Counted from the first letter of the stretch, positions 26,303 through 34,996 are shown. The stretch is DNA of 64,000 nt from Ornithinimicrobium faecis (GCF_023923225.1 NZ_CP099489.1:2728001-2792000); one strand, 5' to 3'. The notes: generated from the sequence alone by a model not told the origin. A program made the numbers and translations.

Positions 26303-27277
26303 TTGCCTGTGCAGATCGTGTCGGTGATCATCCCGTTCTTTGCCCTGGTGCTGATCGGGTTCCTCGCAGCACGTTCCCGGATCCTCCCGCTGGAGGCCGT
26401 GGCCGGGTTGAACACCTATGTCCTCTATTTCGCCCTCACCGCCCTGCTGTTCCAGCTCGGCGCCCAGACGCCCGTCGCGCAGCTCCTCGACCCGACCCTG
26501 ATGGGACTGTGGCTGATCGCTGGCCTGGTGGTCATGGCAGCGGCTGTGCTGCCCGCTGTGCGATGCGGCCACACGTGGCTCGACGGCTCACTCGGTGGCC
26601 TCATCGCGATCCTGCCCAACTCCGGCTTTATGGGGCTGCCCCTCATCGCCGCCCTGGTCGGCCCGGACTCCGCCGGGCCCATCATCACCACGCTCCTGGT
26701 GGACATCGTCGCGATGCAGTCGATCGCAATCGCCCTGTCCCAACGTGACCACGCGGGACACGGCAGCGTGCTCCAGCAGATCGGGTCAGCCCTGCTGCGG
26801 GTCGTCAAGAATCCGATGCCCTGGGCCATCGTCCTGGGCGCCGCGTGGGGCGTCACGGGGTTGTCGTTGTTCGGCCCGATCGATGACGTGCTGTCCATGC
26901 TCGCGACCTCCGCCACACCGGTGGCACTGTTCACCATCGGTGCCGTGCTGGCCCGCCAGCAGATGCGGGCACGCGAAGCCGGCCAGCGGCCCGGTGGCGT
27001 GCTCTCGAGCGACATCCCGTGGCTGACGGCCCTGAAGCTCCTCGCGCACCCGATCATCGTCTGGGTGCTCGGGTGGGCTGCCACCCGAGCCGGGCTGCCC
27101 CTGACCGACTCAACCCTGGTGGTCCTCGTGCTGGTGGCAGCGCTGCCCTCGGCGACCAACGCCTCCATGCTGGCCGAGCGGCTCGGCGCCGACAACGGCC
27201 GGATCGCCTCGGTCATCCTGGCCACGACGGCCATCGGATTCGGGACCTTCACCCTGGCCGTGGCTCTCGCGGTCTGA
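26303..27277 (+). CDS. AEC family transporter (auxin efflux carrier type)
   Basis: A 324-residue membrane protein with about ten hydrophobic segments in two five-helix halves. Conserved pieces include IIPFFALVLIGFLAARSR at the N-terminus, LPNSGFMGLPLIAALVG in the first half and LPSATNASMLAERLG in the second. Bacterial members carry malate, malonate or other organic acids; the substrate here is unknown. A TTG at 26303 six bases after AGGGA, or a GTG at 26309, is the start. Confidence 0.88.
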   Translation: MPVQIVSVIIPFFALVLIGFLAARSRILPLEAVAGLNTYVLYFALTALLFQLGAQTPVAQLLDPTLMGLWLIAGLVVMAAAVLPAVRCGHTWLDGSLGGLIAILPNSGFMGLPLIAALVGPDSAGPIITTLLVDIVAMQSIAIALSQRDHAGHGSVLQQIGSALLRVVKNPMPWAIVLGAAWGVTGLSLFGPIDDVLSMLATSATPVALFTIGAVLARQQMRAREAGQRPGGVLSSDIPWLTALKLLAHPIIVWVLGWAATRAGLPLTDSTLVVLVLVAALPSATNASMLAERLGADNGRIASVILATTAIGFGTFTLAVALAV

Positions 27278-27433
27278 GCCGGACTGTCAACTTAGAAGCA
27301 ATTCGCGACTTACTGGAGAGTTTGGGACGCGTGAGACAGACCGGGCACCTCAGTGGCAGACCTAAGGCGTCAGCGACAGATTCGGGACGGCCCGGCTGTT
27401 CCGGGACGCGCGCCGCGCGGCAAAGTAGTGCGC
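27278..27433. other. Intergenic, no feature recognised
   Basis: 156 bp between the AEC transporter and the antitoxin stop. It is locally richer in A/T than its surroundings (around 27290-27330). I see no ORF, hairpin or insertion-sequence end that I can support. Confidence 0.4.
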
Positions 27434-27676
27434 TTAGGCACTCTCTCGGTCGAGTCGTTCGAGGATCCAGGAGCGCACCAGTGTGGAGGCAGGTAGGTGC
27501 CTCGCGTCGGCCACGCTCTGGACTCTGGCCTGCTCTTCGGCACTGAGACGCACCGAGTACACCTGCGACCTGTTCGGGCGACTGCCCCGGGTGTCGGTCG
27601 GGTACGGATCGTCCTTGGTGCGCTCGGACTCCTCGCGCATCTGCGCGATCAGTTTAGGGTCAACAGTCTTGGCCAT
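27434..27676 (-). CDS. Ribbon-helix-helix (CopG/Arc-type) antitoxin
   Basis: An 80-residue protein. The C-terminal half, SQVYSVRLSAEEQARVQSVADA then LPASTLVRSWILERL, is a clear ribbon-helix-helix DNA-binding domain. The N-terminal half is charged and flexible (MREESERTKDDPYPTD), as in toxin-binding arms. The ATG follows GGAAGGACTCGACG. It overlaps the 3' end of the broken toxin frame upstream (27660-27836), a layout typical of toxin-antitoxin operons. Confidence 0.78.
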   Translation of the reverse strand: MAKTVDPKLIAQMREESERTKDDPYPTDTRGSRPNRSQVYSVRLSAEEQARVQSVADARHLPASTLVRSWILERLDRESA

Positions 27677-27836
27677 CGTCGAGTCCTTCCTTATAGATCT
27701 GAAGGTCGGCCCCGGTGGCCGGTCAGGCATTCACCCCGTGCAGTTCGCCTTCGAGATCGCGGTATGCGACCACGACCAGGACGCGCGCGGCGGAGGGTGA
27801 GTGTCCGATGAACCTTGAGGCACCGATCCGGGACAT
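27660..27836 (-). pseudogene. Remnant of toxin gene interrupted by an in-frame TGA
   Basis: The frame starting ATG at 27836 reads MSRIGASRFIGHSPSAARV and on through LVVVAYRDLEGELHGVNA, then TGA at 27725-27723. The same frame continues open as PATGADLQIYKEGL before its next stop, overlapping the antitoxin start by 17 nt. GVNA-stop-PAT looks like GVNAWPAT with TGG changed to TGA. The strand pattern (SRFIGHSP, RVLVVVAY) resembles the C-terminal half of BrnT-like or similar RNase-type toxins. An N-terminal half is not found in frame: stops occur just upstream. I read it as a decayed toxin; the family is uncertain. Confidence 0.5.
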
Positions 27837-27963
27837 TCACAGCACACGGTATGTCATCGAACGACGGTGTAGTACAGACTTGCCTCGCTCGACCAGGGCG
27901 GGCTCCGCTCACTCGGCATGCACACGTCACCGATGAGTCGATCCGTCGCTGATCCGGAAAAGC

Positions 27964-27994
27964 AAAGGGCCCGAGTCGCCTGACTCGGGCCCTT
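27964..27994 (-). terminator. Rho-independent terminator of tRNA-Ala
   Basis: On the minus strand, AAGGGCCCGAGTC - AGGC - GACTCGGGCCCTT is a perfect 13-bp stem with a 4-nt loop, followed by TGCTTTT. It begins 15 nt downstream of the tRNA 3' end and is a textbook intrinsic terminator. Confidence 0.92.
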
Positions 27995-28009
27995 CAACCA
28001 CCTCTTCGG

Positions 28010-28082
28010 TGGAGCTGAGGGGACTCGAACCCCTGACCCCCTCCATGCCATGGAGGTGCGCTACCAGCTGCGCCACAGCCCC
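28010..28082 (-). tRNA. tRNA-Ala (anticodon GGC)
   Basis: A 73-nt cloverleaf. The acceptor stem is GGGGCTG paired with CAGCTCC (one G-U), the D arm has GCGCAGCTGGTAGCGC, the anticodon stem CCTCC/GGAGG holds the loop ATGGCAT, giving anticodon GGC, and the T arm has GGGGTTCGAGTCCCC. The discriminator base is A and CCA is not encoded. It is a single transcription unit with its own terminator. Confidence 0.97.
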
Positions 28083-28191
28083 TTACGGAACCAGGTGAGT
28101 TTACCCATATGGCCCCCCGATCCACCAAATCGTCGGAGCACGGCCGAGCCCTTTCGCGGGGCTGACTTGTTGCGCCTCGCTGGGGCGTGCC

Positions 28192-28827
28192 TCAGCGATC
28201 GCTGGTGGAGACGACTGACTCGCTCACGCCGACGTTCCAGGAGACCATCCGCCACCCGGTCCGGTGCTCAGCAAGCTCGGCCCAGTGACAGTTGCGCAGA
28301 CCCGCCATGGACATCCACGCCCGACGCTGCGACAGGCCGATCAGGGCAGCCACCAGGGTTCGTCCTGTCACGCCGTGGGTGGCCACCACGAGGGCGCCGT
28401 CCTCGGGCAGGTCGGCCAACAACTCACCAACGGCAGCCATCACTCGCTCCTGCACGTGAGCCACGGACTCCCCGTGATCTCCGCGCACGATGTCGTCGCC
28501 ACGCGAGAGCGCCGCGACAGCCTCGGGGTGCTGCTCGGCAACGTCGCCCTGGCTCATCCCCTGCCAGGTGCCGACGTGGATCTCACGCAACCGTTCGTCA
28601 TACTCGATCGGCAGTCCGGTGACCTCACCGAGGACCGCAGCCGTGTGCGCGGCCCGCCGCAGGTCACTCGAGACGACCCGGGTGGGGCCAAGACCTGCCA
28701 GGGCCGTCGCGGCCTCTCTGGCCTGCTGCTCACCGCGGGGTGACAGGTCCGTGTCGAGCTGCCCCTGCCAGATACCTCCGGCGTTGTGCTCGGTCTCGCC
28801 GTGCCGCCAGACGATCAGGCGCCGCAC
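28192..28827 (-). CDS. Histidine phosphatase family protein
   Basis: A 211-residue member of the phosphoglycerate-mutase-like branch. The catalytic motif WRHGETEHN (RHGE) is near residue 8, the acid/base region LREIHVGTWQGM is near residue 80 and the second catalytic His lies in VATHGVTGR near 150. The GTG start at 28827 places RHGE at the usual distance from the N-terminus and follows the rsfS stop by 5 nt. Genes of this type are often third in nadD-rsfS operons. The substrate is unknown. Confidence 0.88.
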   Translation of the reverse strand: MRRLIVWRHGETEHNAGGIWQGQLDTDLSPRGEQQAREAATALAGLGPTRVVSSDLRRAAHTAAVLGEVTGLPIEYDERLREIHVGTWQGMSQGDVAEQHPEAVAALSRGDDIVRGDHGESVAHVQERVMAAVGELLADLPEDGALVVATHGVTGRTLVAALIGLSQRRAWMSMAGLRNCHWAELAEHRTGWRMVSWNVGVSESVVSTSDR

Positions 28828-28832
28828 CGGGC

Positions 28833-29192
28833 TCAGGCCTCGGGCAGGGTGATGACCGGGCAGTCCTTCCACAACCGCTCCAGGTCATAAAACTCGCGGT
28901 CCTCGGTGTGCATCACATGCACCACGATGTCGCCGAAGTCCATCAGCACCCAGCGTCCCTCGCGCTGACCCTCGCGCCGCAGGGTCTTGGCGCCCAACTC
29001 CAGCAGCCGCTCCTCAACGGCGTCCACGATCGAGCTCACCTGACGCTCACCGGGGGCCGACGCGATGACGAAGACATCGGTCAGGGCCAACTGATCGCTG
29101 ACGTCGAGGCCGACCACGTCCTCGGCCAACTTGTCCTGGGCCGCGTGGGCCGCGGCACGGGCGAGGTCCAGGGCACGTGCTGTCGCTGCCAC
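28833..29192 (-). CDS. rsfS: Ribosome silencing factor RsfS
   Basis: A 119-residue protein that binds L14 and blocks joining of ribosomal subunits under poor nutrition. It has the conserved VGLDVSDQLALTDVFVIASA, RREGQREGRWVLMDFGDIVVHVM and YDLERLWKD segments, covering the whole domain. The GTG start directly adjoins the nadD stop, so translation is coupled. Confidence 0.95.
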   Translation of the reverse strand: MAATARALDLARAAAHAAQDKLAEDVVGLDVSDQLALTDVFVIASAPGERQVSSIVDAVEERLLELGAKTLRREGQREGRWVLMDFGDIVVHVMHTEDREFYDLERLWKDCPVITLPEA

Positions 29193-29774
29193 TCACTGCT
29201 CCTTGTAGAGGTTGTACTTGCCGATGTACTGCACGACACCGTCCGGCACGAGATACCAGACCGGTTGGCCCTGCTGGGTCCGCTCGCGGCAGTCCGTCGA
29301 GCTGATCGCCATCGCTGGGACATTGAGCAGGGTCACGCGGTCCTCGGGCAGACCGTCGCCGCTGAGGGTGTGTCCGGGACGGGTGACCCCCACGAAGTGG
29401 GCCAACTCGAACATCTTGTCCGCGTCCTTCCAGGACAGGATCTGGTCGAGGGCATCGGCACCGGTGATGAAGTAGAGGTCATCGTCTGGGCGCTGTTCGC
29501 GCAGGTCCAGCAGGGTGTCGTAGGTGTAGGTCGGACCCTCACGCTCGATGTCGACCCGAGAGACAGTGAAGCGCGGGTTGGACGCGGTCGCGATGACCGT
29601 CATCAGGTAGCGGTGCTCAGCCGGGCTGACCTTGCGGTCGTCCTTGCGATAGGGCTGGCCCGTCGGCACGAAGACGACCTCGTCGAGATCGAGCAGCGCG
29701 GCCGCCTCACTGGCGGCCACCAGGTGGCCGTGGTGGATGGGGTCGAACGTGCCACCCATCACGCCCAGACGCAT
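29193..29774 (-). CDS. nadD: Nicotinate-nucleotide adenylyltransferase NadD
   Basis: A 193-residue enzyme converting nicotinate mononucleotide plus ATP to deamido-NAD in NAD synthesis. The nucleotidyltransferase motif [12 protein letters not shown] is at residues 7-18 and the ISST motif of the C-terminal helix ([10 protein letters not shown]) is near 165. Length is standard. The ATG overlaps the stop of the preceding small gene by 1 nt (TGATG). Confidence 0.96.
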   Translation of the reverse strand: MRLGVMGGTFDPIHHGHLVAASEAAALLDLDEVVFVPTGQPYRKDDRKVSPAEHRYLMTVIATASNPRFTVSRVDIEREGPTYTYDTLLDLREQRPDDDLYFITGADALDQILSWKDADKMFELAHFVGVTRPGHTLSGDGLPEDRVTLLNVPAMAISSTDCRERTQQGQPVWYLVPDGVVQYIGKYNLYKEQ

Positions 29775-29998
29775 CAGTGGTGACTGCCCTGGTGCTTGTC
29801 GGCGACGTGGGGGTCAGCGTCATGGTCACTGTGGTCGTGCGCCACCGGGTCAAGCGCGAGGGTGTTGCGGAACGACCACAGCAGTGCGAGCAGCGCAAGA
29901 GCGATCACGAAGGTGATCACGCCGTACCAGATCGGCGACATCGGCATTTCTTTAACCTGGTGACCTGCCTCAGCGGCCTGCAGCAACACATGCGTCAT
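29774..29998 (-). CDS. Small membrane protein with His-rich tail
   Basis: A 74-residue protein: an N-terminal acidic or amphipathic stretch, [13 protein letters not shown], one transmembrane helix (about 26-44), LWSFRNT, and a 27-residue C-terminus rich in His and Asp that could bind metal. Small single-helix proteins of this WYG...FRNT type are common in actinobacteria upstream of nadD. Function unknown. A start at an internal Met (residue 18 or 20) is also possible. Confidence 0.75.
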   Translation of the reverse strand: MTHVLLQAAEAGHQVKEMPMSPIWYGVITFVIALALLALLWSFRNTLALDPVAHDHSDHDADPHVADKHQGSHH

Positions 29999-30032
29999 GG
30001 GAGAAGCCTACCGTGCCACCTACAGTTGCTTC

Positions 30033-31010
30033 ATGCACCCGCAGTTGTCTGTCGTCATCCCCATGTTTGACGAGGAGCAGGTCCTCCCCCTGCTCGTGGA
30101 CCGACTGCGCCCGGTGCTGGACGGTCTGGACGCTGCCTATGAGGTTGTCGCGGTCGATGACGGCTCACGCGACCAGACGCCCGTGCTGCTCCAGCGCTTT
30201 CGCCGGGAGTGGCCCGAATTGCGGGTGCTGCGTCTGCGGGCCAACGCCGGGCACCAGGCCGCCATCTCCGCCGGCCTCAGCGCTGCCCGCGGTGACTGGC
30301 TCGTCACCTTGGATGCCGATCTGCAGGACCCGCCCGAGTTGATCGCCGAGATGATGGCGGTGGCCGCGAAGGGTGAGGTGGACGTGGTCTATGGGGTGCG
30401 CACCGACCGCAGCAGCGACACCTTCTTCAAACGGCTCAGCGCCAAGATCTTCTATGCCGGCATGCGGTCCGCGGGCGCCAAGGACCTGCCCGACAACGCT
30501 GGCGACTATCGCCTGATGTCACGGGCGACCGTGGACGCGGTCAATGCCCTGCCAGAACACCACCGGGTGCTGCGCTTGGTCATCCCCTCGCTCGGGTTCC
30601 CCTCCGAGAGCGTGGGTTACGCCCGAGAGGTTCGAGCCGCAGGAAGCTCCAAATACCCCATCGCCAAGATGGTGCGCCTGTCCGTCGACAGCCTCACCGG
30701 CTTCTCCCTGACTCCCCTGCGCCTGGCCACCTGGTTCGGGCTGGGGGGCTTCCTGGCCGCGGTCGGACTGCTGCTCTATGCCCTGATCGCCAAGCTCACC
30801 GGCCTGACCGTCGCAGGCTGGACCTCCACCGTTGTCATCGTGGCTGCCGTCGGCGCCCTGCAGTTGCTCTGCCTGGGGATCATGGGTGAATACGTCGGTC
30901 GCATCTACACCACACTGCAGCGACGCCCGACCTACTACGTCGCCTACGACTCGCTCAGCGCCGGGGCCGACGAGCGGTCACGAACACGGACACACCCGGC
31001 GCACGACTGA
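30033..31010 (+). CDS. Family 2 glycosyltransferase with C-terminal membrane helices
   Basis: A 325-residue DPM1/GtrB-type transferase that links sugars to a polyprenyl phosphate carrier. The GT-A domain has LSVVIPMFDEEQVLP, VDDGS, the DXD-like LDADLQDPPE near residue 95 and GDYRLMSR. Two transmembrane segments lie at about 230-290 and end GIMGEYVGRIY, the GtrB hallmark. It probably makes a lipid-linked sugar for wall or glycan decoration. Its 3' end overlaps the convergent methyltransferase gene by 56 nt. Confidence 0.92.
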   Translation: MHPQLSVVIPMFDEEQVLPLLVDRLRPVLDGLDAAYEVVAVDDGSRDQTPVLLQRFRREWPELRVLRLRANAGHQAAISAGLSAARGDWLVTLDADLQDPPELIAEMMAVAAKGEVDVVYGVRTDRSSDTFFKRLSAKIFYAGMRSAGAKDLPDNAGDYRLMSRATVDAVNALPEHHRVLRLVIPSLGFPSESVGYAREVRAAGSSKYPIAKMVRLSVDSLTGFSLTPLRLATWFGLGGFLAAVGLLLYALIAKLTGLTVAGWTSTVVIVAAVGALQLLCLGIMGEYVGRIYTTLQRRPTYYVAYDSLSAGADERSRTRTHPAHD

Positions 31011-31653
31011 CCGGCAGGAAGCGCTCGAGACGCACGATCGTCGTCAGCCCGGCGTTGACCAGCGGGTTCATCTCCTCCAGGTCGCTGCCCTGCGAGCTCT
31101 TGCGGCGCAGCGCGACCACCGGGCGCAGCAGCACCATCCAGGAGCGTGCCTCGACGATCTCCAGCCCCGCTCCCTGCAGCAGCGACAAGAACTGCGCAGG
31201 CTCGTAACGGCGCTCGTGTCCGACCGCGACATCGTGCTCGGACCAGAGGCGCTGATCGACAGGGACAGCCGCCACGAGCGTGCCACCTGGACGCAGCACA
31301 CGGTGGATCTCGGCCGCCGCCCGCTCGTGGTCCGGCAGGTGCTCAAGCACGTCGAGGGCGGTCACCAGGTCCAGGGAGGCGTCGGCGACCGGGAGCTGCT
31401 GGGCATCGGCCCGGATCACCTGCAGACCGCGCTCGCTGGCGACCTGTGCGCCCTCTGCGCTGAACTCCAGGGCCAGCACGTCCCACCCCAGGGACTGCAG
31501 CACGCGGGTGTTGCCACCCCCGGCGGCCCCGATGTCCAGGGCCCGCCCGGGTGCCAGGTCGCGGACGCGCCGGCGCAGCAGGTGCCGTCGCTCGCGATAC
31601 CACCAGTGATCGTCCTCGAGCGTGACCAGCTTGCGAATCTCAGCGCCTTCCAC
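30955..31653 (-). CDS. Class I SAM-dependent methyltransferase
   Basis: A 232-residue enzyme with the SAM-binding motif ALDIGAAGGGNTRVL near residue 40 and the acidic loop DLVTALDVLEHLPDHE near 95. RPGGTLVAAVPVD is the post-II motif. HWWYRERRHLL at the N-terminus is typical of methyltransferases paired with polyprenyl-phosphate glycosyltransferases, and its convergent neighbour is such an enzyme. The substrate is probably a lipid or sugar, which is an inference. Confidence 0.9.
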   Translation of the reverse strand: MEGAEIRKLVTLEDDHWWYRERRHLLRRRVRDLAPGRALDIGAAGGGNTRVLQSLGWDVLALEFSAEGAQVASERGLQVIRADAQQLPVADASLDLVTALDVLEHLPDHERAAAEIHRVLRPGGTLVAAVPVDQRLWSEHDVAVGHERRYEPAQFLSLLQGAGLEIVEARSWMVLLRPVVALRRKSSQGSDLEEMNPLVNAGLTTIVRLERFLPVSRAPGVSVFVTARRPRR

Positions 31654-31727
31654 CCGGGCATCCTGTCAGGCTGGCCTGCGATCGCCGACCACCACGCCGC
31701 ACGCAACCCTCCCCGGCGCTGACGCGG

Positions 31728-32585
31728 TCATCTCCAGTCGCTGCCAAAGCGCGCGACGCAGTGCCACAGCAGCTTCAGCTGCTGCGGGTCGTGCCTGCCC
31801 TGACCTCGCGCTCTGTCGAGGATCACCGGATCCAGCCATCCATCCTGTGCCACCTGATGTGCCAGGCCCACGACCTCGGGGCCGCGGAAGTGCGGATGCT
31901 GGGCGAGCGTGTCGACGTGCACCCGGAAGCCGCCGTGCCACTCGACGGCCACTCCCAGTCGGTCAGCGGTCCGCTCGAGCTCGGTCCCGCGGTGCGCGGG
32001 GTCGAGCACCAGTGCCTCGACGTCGGTGTCCAGGTCGAGGCCGCCGTGAACGTGCGCCTCGACGTAGTCGTCCAACAGTCCGCCCTCGGCCCGCTCCCGC
32101 CGGTCATCCCGCTGAAGCCTCTCGAACTCCTCGACCAGGGGCCACAACCCGAACCGATCAGCAGTCGCGAGAGCGGTCGGTTCGAACACCGAGTCCGGGA
32201 AGCAGAAGGTCGCCCTGCCCAGCACAGGGGCGGTCAGCCTCAGGTGGGCAGAGCCAAACCGGGGCGCTGCGCCAACGCGACGACGCCGGTGGTTGAGCGC
32301 GCCATACCGTGGCCGGGCTGCGGCGGGCGCCTCGTCATACGTCCCGGCAAACATGCGGTGCTCCCAGCGCCACCGGTCCCCGCCGGGGTGCGCAGTGAGG
32401 CCACCGTTGCTGGTGCCTGTTTCGAACTGCGTGCGATAGCTCCGGTCGGTGACAAGGTGCTCCAGCACGGTGCGACCGTTGGTGACCCGGCCGGGGTGGA
32501 AGTGGATGGTGATCCGCAGCGCCCGGTCCAGAGGTGGCCCGTCCGCGCGTGCCTCGACGATCTCGACGGCGCGCGGACGGGACAT
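31728..32585 (-). CDS. DUF3626 domain protein
   Basis: A 285-residue protein of the DUF3626 family, of unknown function. It has RITIHFHPGRV near the N-terminus, YRTQFETGTSNGGLTAHPGG (the most conserved segment, rich in possible metal or catalytic residues) and a C-terminal DDYVEAHVHGG. I chose MSRPRAVEIVEA as start because the frame further upstream crosses the dispersed palindromic repeat. It has no operon partner; the nearest genes are separated by 74 and 187 nt. Confidence 0.82.
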   Translation of the reverse strand: MSRPRAVEIVEARADGPPLDRALRITIHFHPGRVTNGRTVLEHLVTDRSYRTQFETGTSNGGLTAHPGGDRWRWEHRMFAGTYDEAPAAARPRYGALNHRRRRVGAAPRFGSAHLRLTAPVLGRATFCFPDSVFEPTALATADRFGLWPLVEEFERLQRDDRRERAEGGLLDDYVEAHVHGGLDLDTDVEALVLDPAHRGTELERTADRLGVAVEWHGGFRVHVDTLAQHPHFRGPEVVGLAHQVAQDGWLDPVILDRARGQGRHDPQQLKLLWHCVARFGSDWR

Positions 32586-32615
32586 TTGCCCACCGTAGTC
32601 AGGGAGCCATGGCAC

Positions 32616-32713
32616 GGGCACCCAAACCGGCAACGTCACTCGCTTGCGCGCATCACTGCAGGTCAACGACCCGAGGTCCGAGCGCTCAGCTCACTTTGCC
32701 TGTTTGGGTGCTC
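32616..32713. repeat. Dispersed palindromic element, copy B (98 bp)
   Basis: Second copy of the element at 14305-14402, in inverted orientation. Its arms GCACCCAAACCGGCAA (32618-32633) and TTGCCTGTTTGGGTGC (32696-32711) are inverted repeats with one mismatch. The inner CACTGCAGGTCAACG is the reverse complement equivalent of copy A's GCTGACCTGCGGTG. It lies between the DUF3626 and SGNH hydrolase genes. Confidence 0.8.
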
Positions 32714-32772
32714 GGCCTGGGGCGGAGTCCTCCCGCTGGATCGAACGCCTCCGGCTGGAGGCCCAAGCTGGA

Positions 32773-33837
32773 TCAGCGCGTGATCACGCCGGCGCGGGCC
32801 TCGAGCCGCTCGTGCTGCTTGTCCAGGCGGGCCAGGTCGGCGAGTGCGTCCGCCACCACGGCGTCGTCGCCGGAGCGCAACTGCTCGACCAGGGCGGTGA
32901 GCCGCTCCGGGGAGACGCCAGCTGCCTCGGCTGCCCGCAGGTTGTCCGGGCTCGTCAGATCCATGTTCAGGACGGCATCGGCCCGCTGGTCGATGGAGGA
33001 CTGGAACCCCTGGCTCCGGCTCTCGGGCGGCACGGACGTCGCGGCCGCGGACCCGGCACCAGCCGAGAACAGGTCGGCATAGGCGATGTTGCCGTCGCGG
33101 TTGGGGTGGAAGGACTCCACGATCGGCCAGCTCAGCCCGTTGACCCACTCGGCGTCATCGCAGACGGCGTGCCCGTCAAAGGCGCCGCGCGGGTCGACGT
33201 AGGTGTGCCCGGCCGCGGTCGTCTTGGCCTCGACGAGCGCGTCCAACTCGTCCGTGGCGGCGTTGAGCTGGCTCATCTCAGAGCCCGAGAAGAAGGTCGC
33301 CAGGTTGCAGTCCTCACCGTTGAACAGGTGCGGATAGCCGGCGATGCGCACGTCCGCATTGGGTGCACCGGAGTCGATGGCGGCCAGCACGTTGTCATAG
33401 CGGCCCGGCAGCTGGCCCTTCAGGACGGCGCGGCCGTCCGCGATGGCGCCGTCGCAGTCGGACAGCCAGCCGGGCAGGGCGCACTCGGTGATCACGTCGG
33501 CGAACCCCAGGTCGTTGCCGCCGATGGTCATGGTGACCAGGTCGGTGTCTGCGGAGAGGGCGCCGACCTGGTTGTTCAGGACGTCGGCGGTCGTGGCCCC
33601 ACTGCAGGCCTGGTAGTCCAGGGCCAGGCCCTGGGACTGGGCGATCAGGGCCGGATAGCCGTAGGGCGAGCGATAGCAGTCATCGGTCGAGGCCCGGGTG
33701 CCGGTGCCAGCTGAGAAGGAGTCCCCCAGAGCGACGTATGCCGTGTCATCGGCCTGGGCGGGGACGGTGCCGGTCAGCGCCAGGACAAGCCCGGCGGGGA
33801 CGACAGTGAGGAGGGTGAGCGGGCGGCTTCGTGTCAT
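32773..33837 (-). CDS. Secreted SGNH/GDSL hydrolase
   Basis: A 354-residue esterase or lipase exported by an N-terminal signal peptide (TRSRPLTLLTVVPAGLVLAL, with cleavage likely after AQA). The SGNH blocks are present: nucleophile Ser in ALGDSFSAG, Gly in SGATTADV, Asn in TIGGNDLGF and catalytic His in ESFHPNRDG. After about residue 275 a 75-residue helical extension follows that is not part of the SGNH core. The ATG at 33837 follows AAGGGTGGAC; one at 33855 is possible. Confidence 0.9.
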   Translation of the reverse strand: MTRSRPLTLLTVVPAGLVLALTGTVPAQADDTAYVALGDSFSAGTGTRASTDDCYRSPYGYPALIAQSQGLALDYQACSGATTADVLNNQVGALSADTDLVTMTIGGNDLGFADVITECALPGWLSDCDGAIADGRAVLKGQLPGRYDNVLAAIDSGAPNADVRIAGYPHLFNGEDCNLATFFSGSEMSQLNAATDELDALVEAKTTAAGHTYVDPRGAFDGHAVCDDAEWVNGLSWPIVESFHPNRDGNIAYADLFSAGAGSAAATSVPPESRSQGFQSSIDQRADAVLNMDLTSPDNLRAAEAAGVSPERLTALVEQLRSGDDAVVADALADLARLDKQHERLEARAGVITR

Positions 33838-33898
33838 GTCCACCCTTGGGAGCATGGTCCCCCCGCGACACGGACCACAACCGGTCGGTAACAAGTTT

Positions 33899-33936
33899 GG
33901 CCAGAGGATGGGCAACTCTTTAATCCTTCTCTGGCC
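33899..33936 (-). terminator. Terminator-like hairpin
   Basis: GGCCAGAG and CTCTGGCC arms, extended by AT pairs with a one-base bulge, enclose a loop of about 13 nt. It lies 35 nt after the alpha-hydroxy-acid oxidase stop on the minus strand, followed by AAACTTG rather than a full T-run. It is a plausible but weak terminator. Confidence 0.45.
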
Positions 33937-33970
33937 TCCCCTGCCCCGCGGGAGGATCTCCGGGCCATCG

Positions 33971-34996
33971 TCAGTCCCGCAGCGTGCCGGCTGCCGCGAG
34001 ATCGGTGACGCCCGCTAACCGCATCGACTCGACCAGCTCCTCCCGGAGCTCCTTGTGCATGCGCAGCACAGCAGCCGACCCCTCCACGAGGGCCCACAAC
34101 GGAAGCCGGCCGAGGAAGGTGGCGCGTGCTCCGAGGGTGAGCGCCGACAGGACGTCAAGGCCAGTGCGCAGACCCCCGTCCACATACACCTCGGCCCGCG
34201 CCCCGATGGCCTCCACGACCGCAGGAAGGGCGTGTGCCGTCGAGATGCTGCGATCGAGTTGTCGCCCACCGTGATTGGAGACCCAGACGGCCGCGGCTCC
34301 CGCCTCCACACTGCGCACGGCGTCGTCTCCGCGCAGCACGCCCTTGACGACGACCGGCAGTCCGGTGCGGTCGTGCAACCACGCGATGTCACGTGGACCG
34401 AGGTCGGTGGCCTTGGCGAAACCTGGCAGGTCATGGGTGTCCTCCTCGAAGTTCACGCGCAGAAGCGCCGGATCGGTCTCCTCCCAGATGGTGGGGCCGT
34501 TGTCGTGCTTGGTGCCCACCACGGGCGTGTCGACGGTCAGCACGAGCGCACGTGCTCCGGCGGACGCTGCACGCTCCAGTGTCGGCAGTGCAAGGGATCG
34601 GTCGGCTGGGAGGTAGATCTGCAGCCACCACGGCACCCCGGTGGCACCGATGTCGGCGAACGGCGTGCCCGCATTGCTCGAAACCACAAGGAGAGAGCCA
34701 GCATCCCGGGTTGCTGTTGCCATGGCCAGCTCCCCGTCGGGGTGAACGGCCTTCTGGAAGGTGGACGGGGCCACCGCGATGGGCGCGGAGACCGGTGTCC
34801 CGAGAAGTGTCACGGCGGTCTGCACGTGCGTGACGTCGGTGAGCACGTGAGGCCGGAAACGGAGGTCGCGCCACGCGGTCACTGCCTCTGCAGCACTCAC
34901 ACCGTCCCGGGACCCCTGTCGGATGTAGCGGTGCACCGAAGCGGGCAGCGCCTCAGCGGCCCGACCCTCCAGCGCATCGAGCCATCGTCCGCACAT
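33971..34996 (-). CDS. FMN-dependent alpha-hydroxy-acid oxidizing protein
   Basis: A 341-residue flavoenzyme of the glycolate oxidase / lactate dehydrogenase family. The catalytic His lies in VSNHGGRQLD and the FMN-phosphate-binding DGGLRTGLDV follows; the conserved Lys is in VVKGVLRGDDA. APIAVAPSTFQKAVHPDGELA is the N-terminal flavin region. It is shorter than membrane-bound LldD and lacks its membrane loop, so it is probably soluble. The substrate (lactate, glycolate or mandelate type) cannot be told. Confidence 0.92.
   Translation of the reverse strand: MCGRWLDALEGRAAEALPASVHRYIRQGSRDGVSAAEAVTAWRDLRFRPHVLTDVTHVQTAVTLLGTPVSAPIAVAPSTFQKAVHPDGELAMATATRDAGSLLVVSSNAGTPFADIGATGVPWWLQIYLPADRSLALPTLERAASAGARALVLTVDTPVVGTKHDNGPTIWEETDPALLRVNFEEDTHDLPGFAKATDLGPRDIAWLHDRTGLPVVVKGVLRGDDAVRSVEAGAAAVWVSNHGGRQLDRSISTAHALPAVVEAIGARAEVYVDGGLRTGLDVLSALTLGARATFLGRLPLWALVEGSAAVLRMHKELREELVESMRLAGVTDLAAAGTLRD

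Noticed and set aside
27278..27433. Possible insertion-sequence remnant
   Set aside because: The A/T-richer stretch drew attention, but I found no inverted ends, target duplication or transposase fragment.
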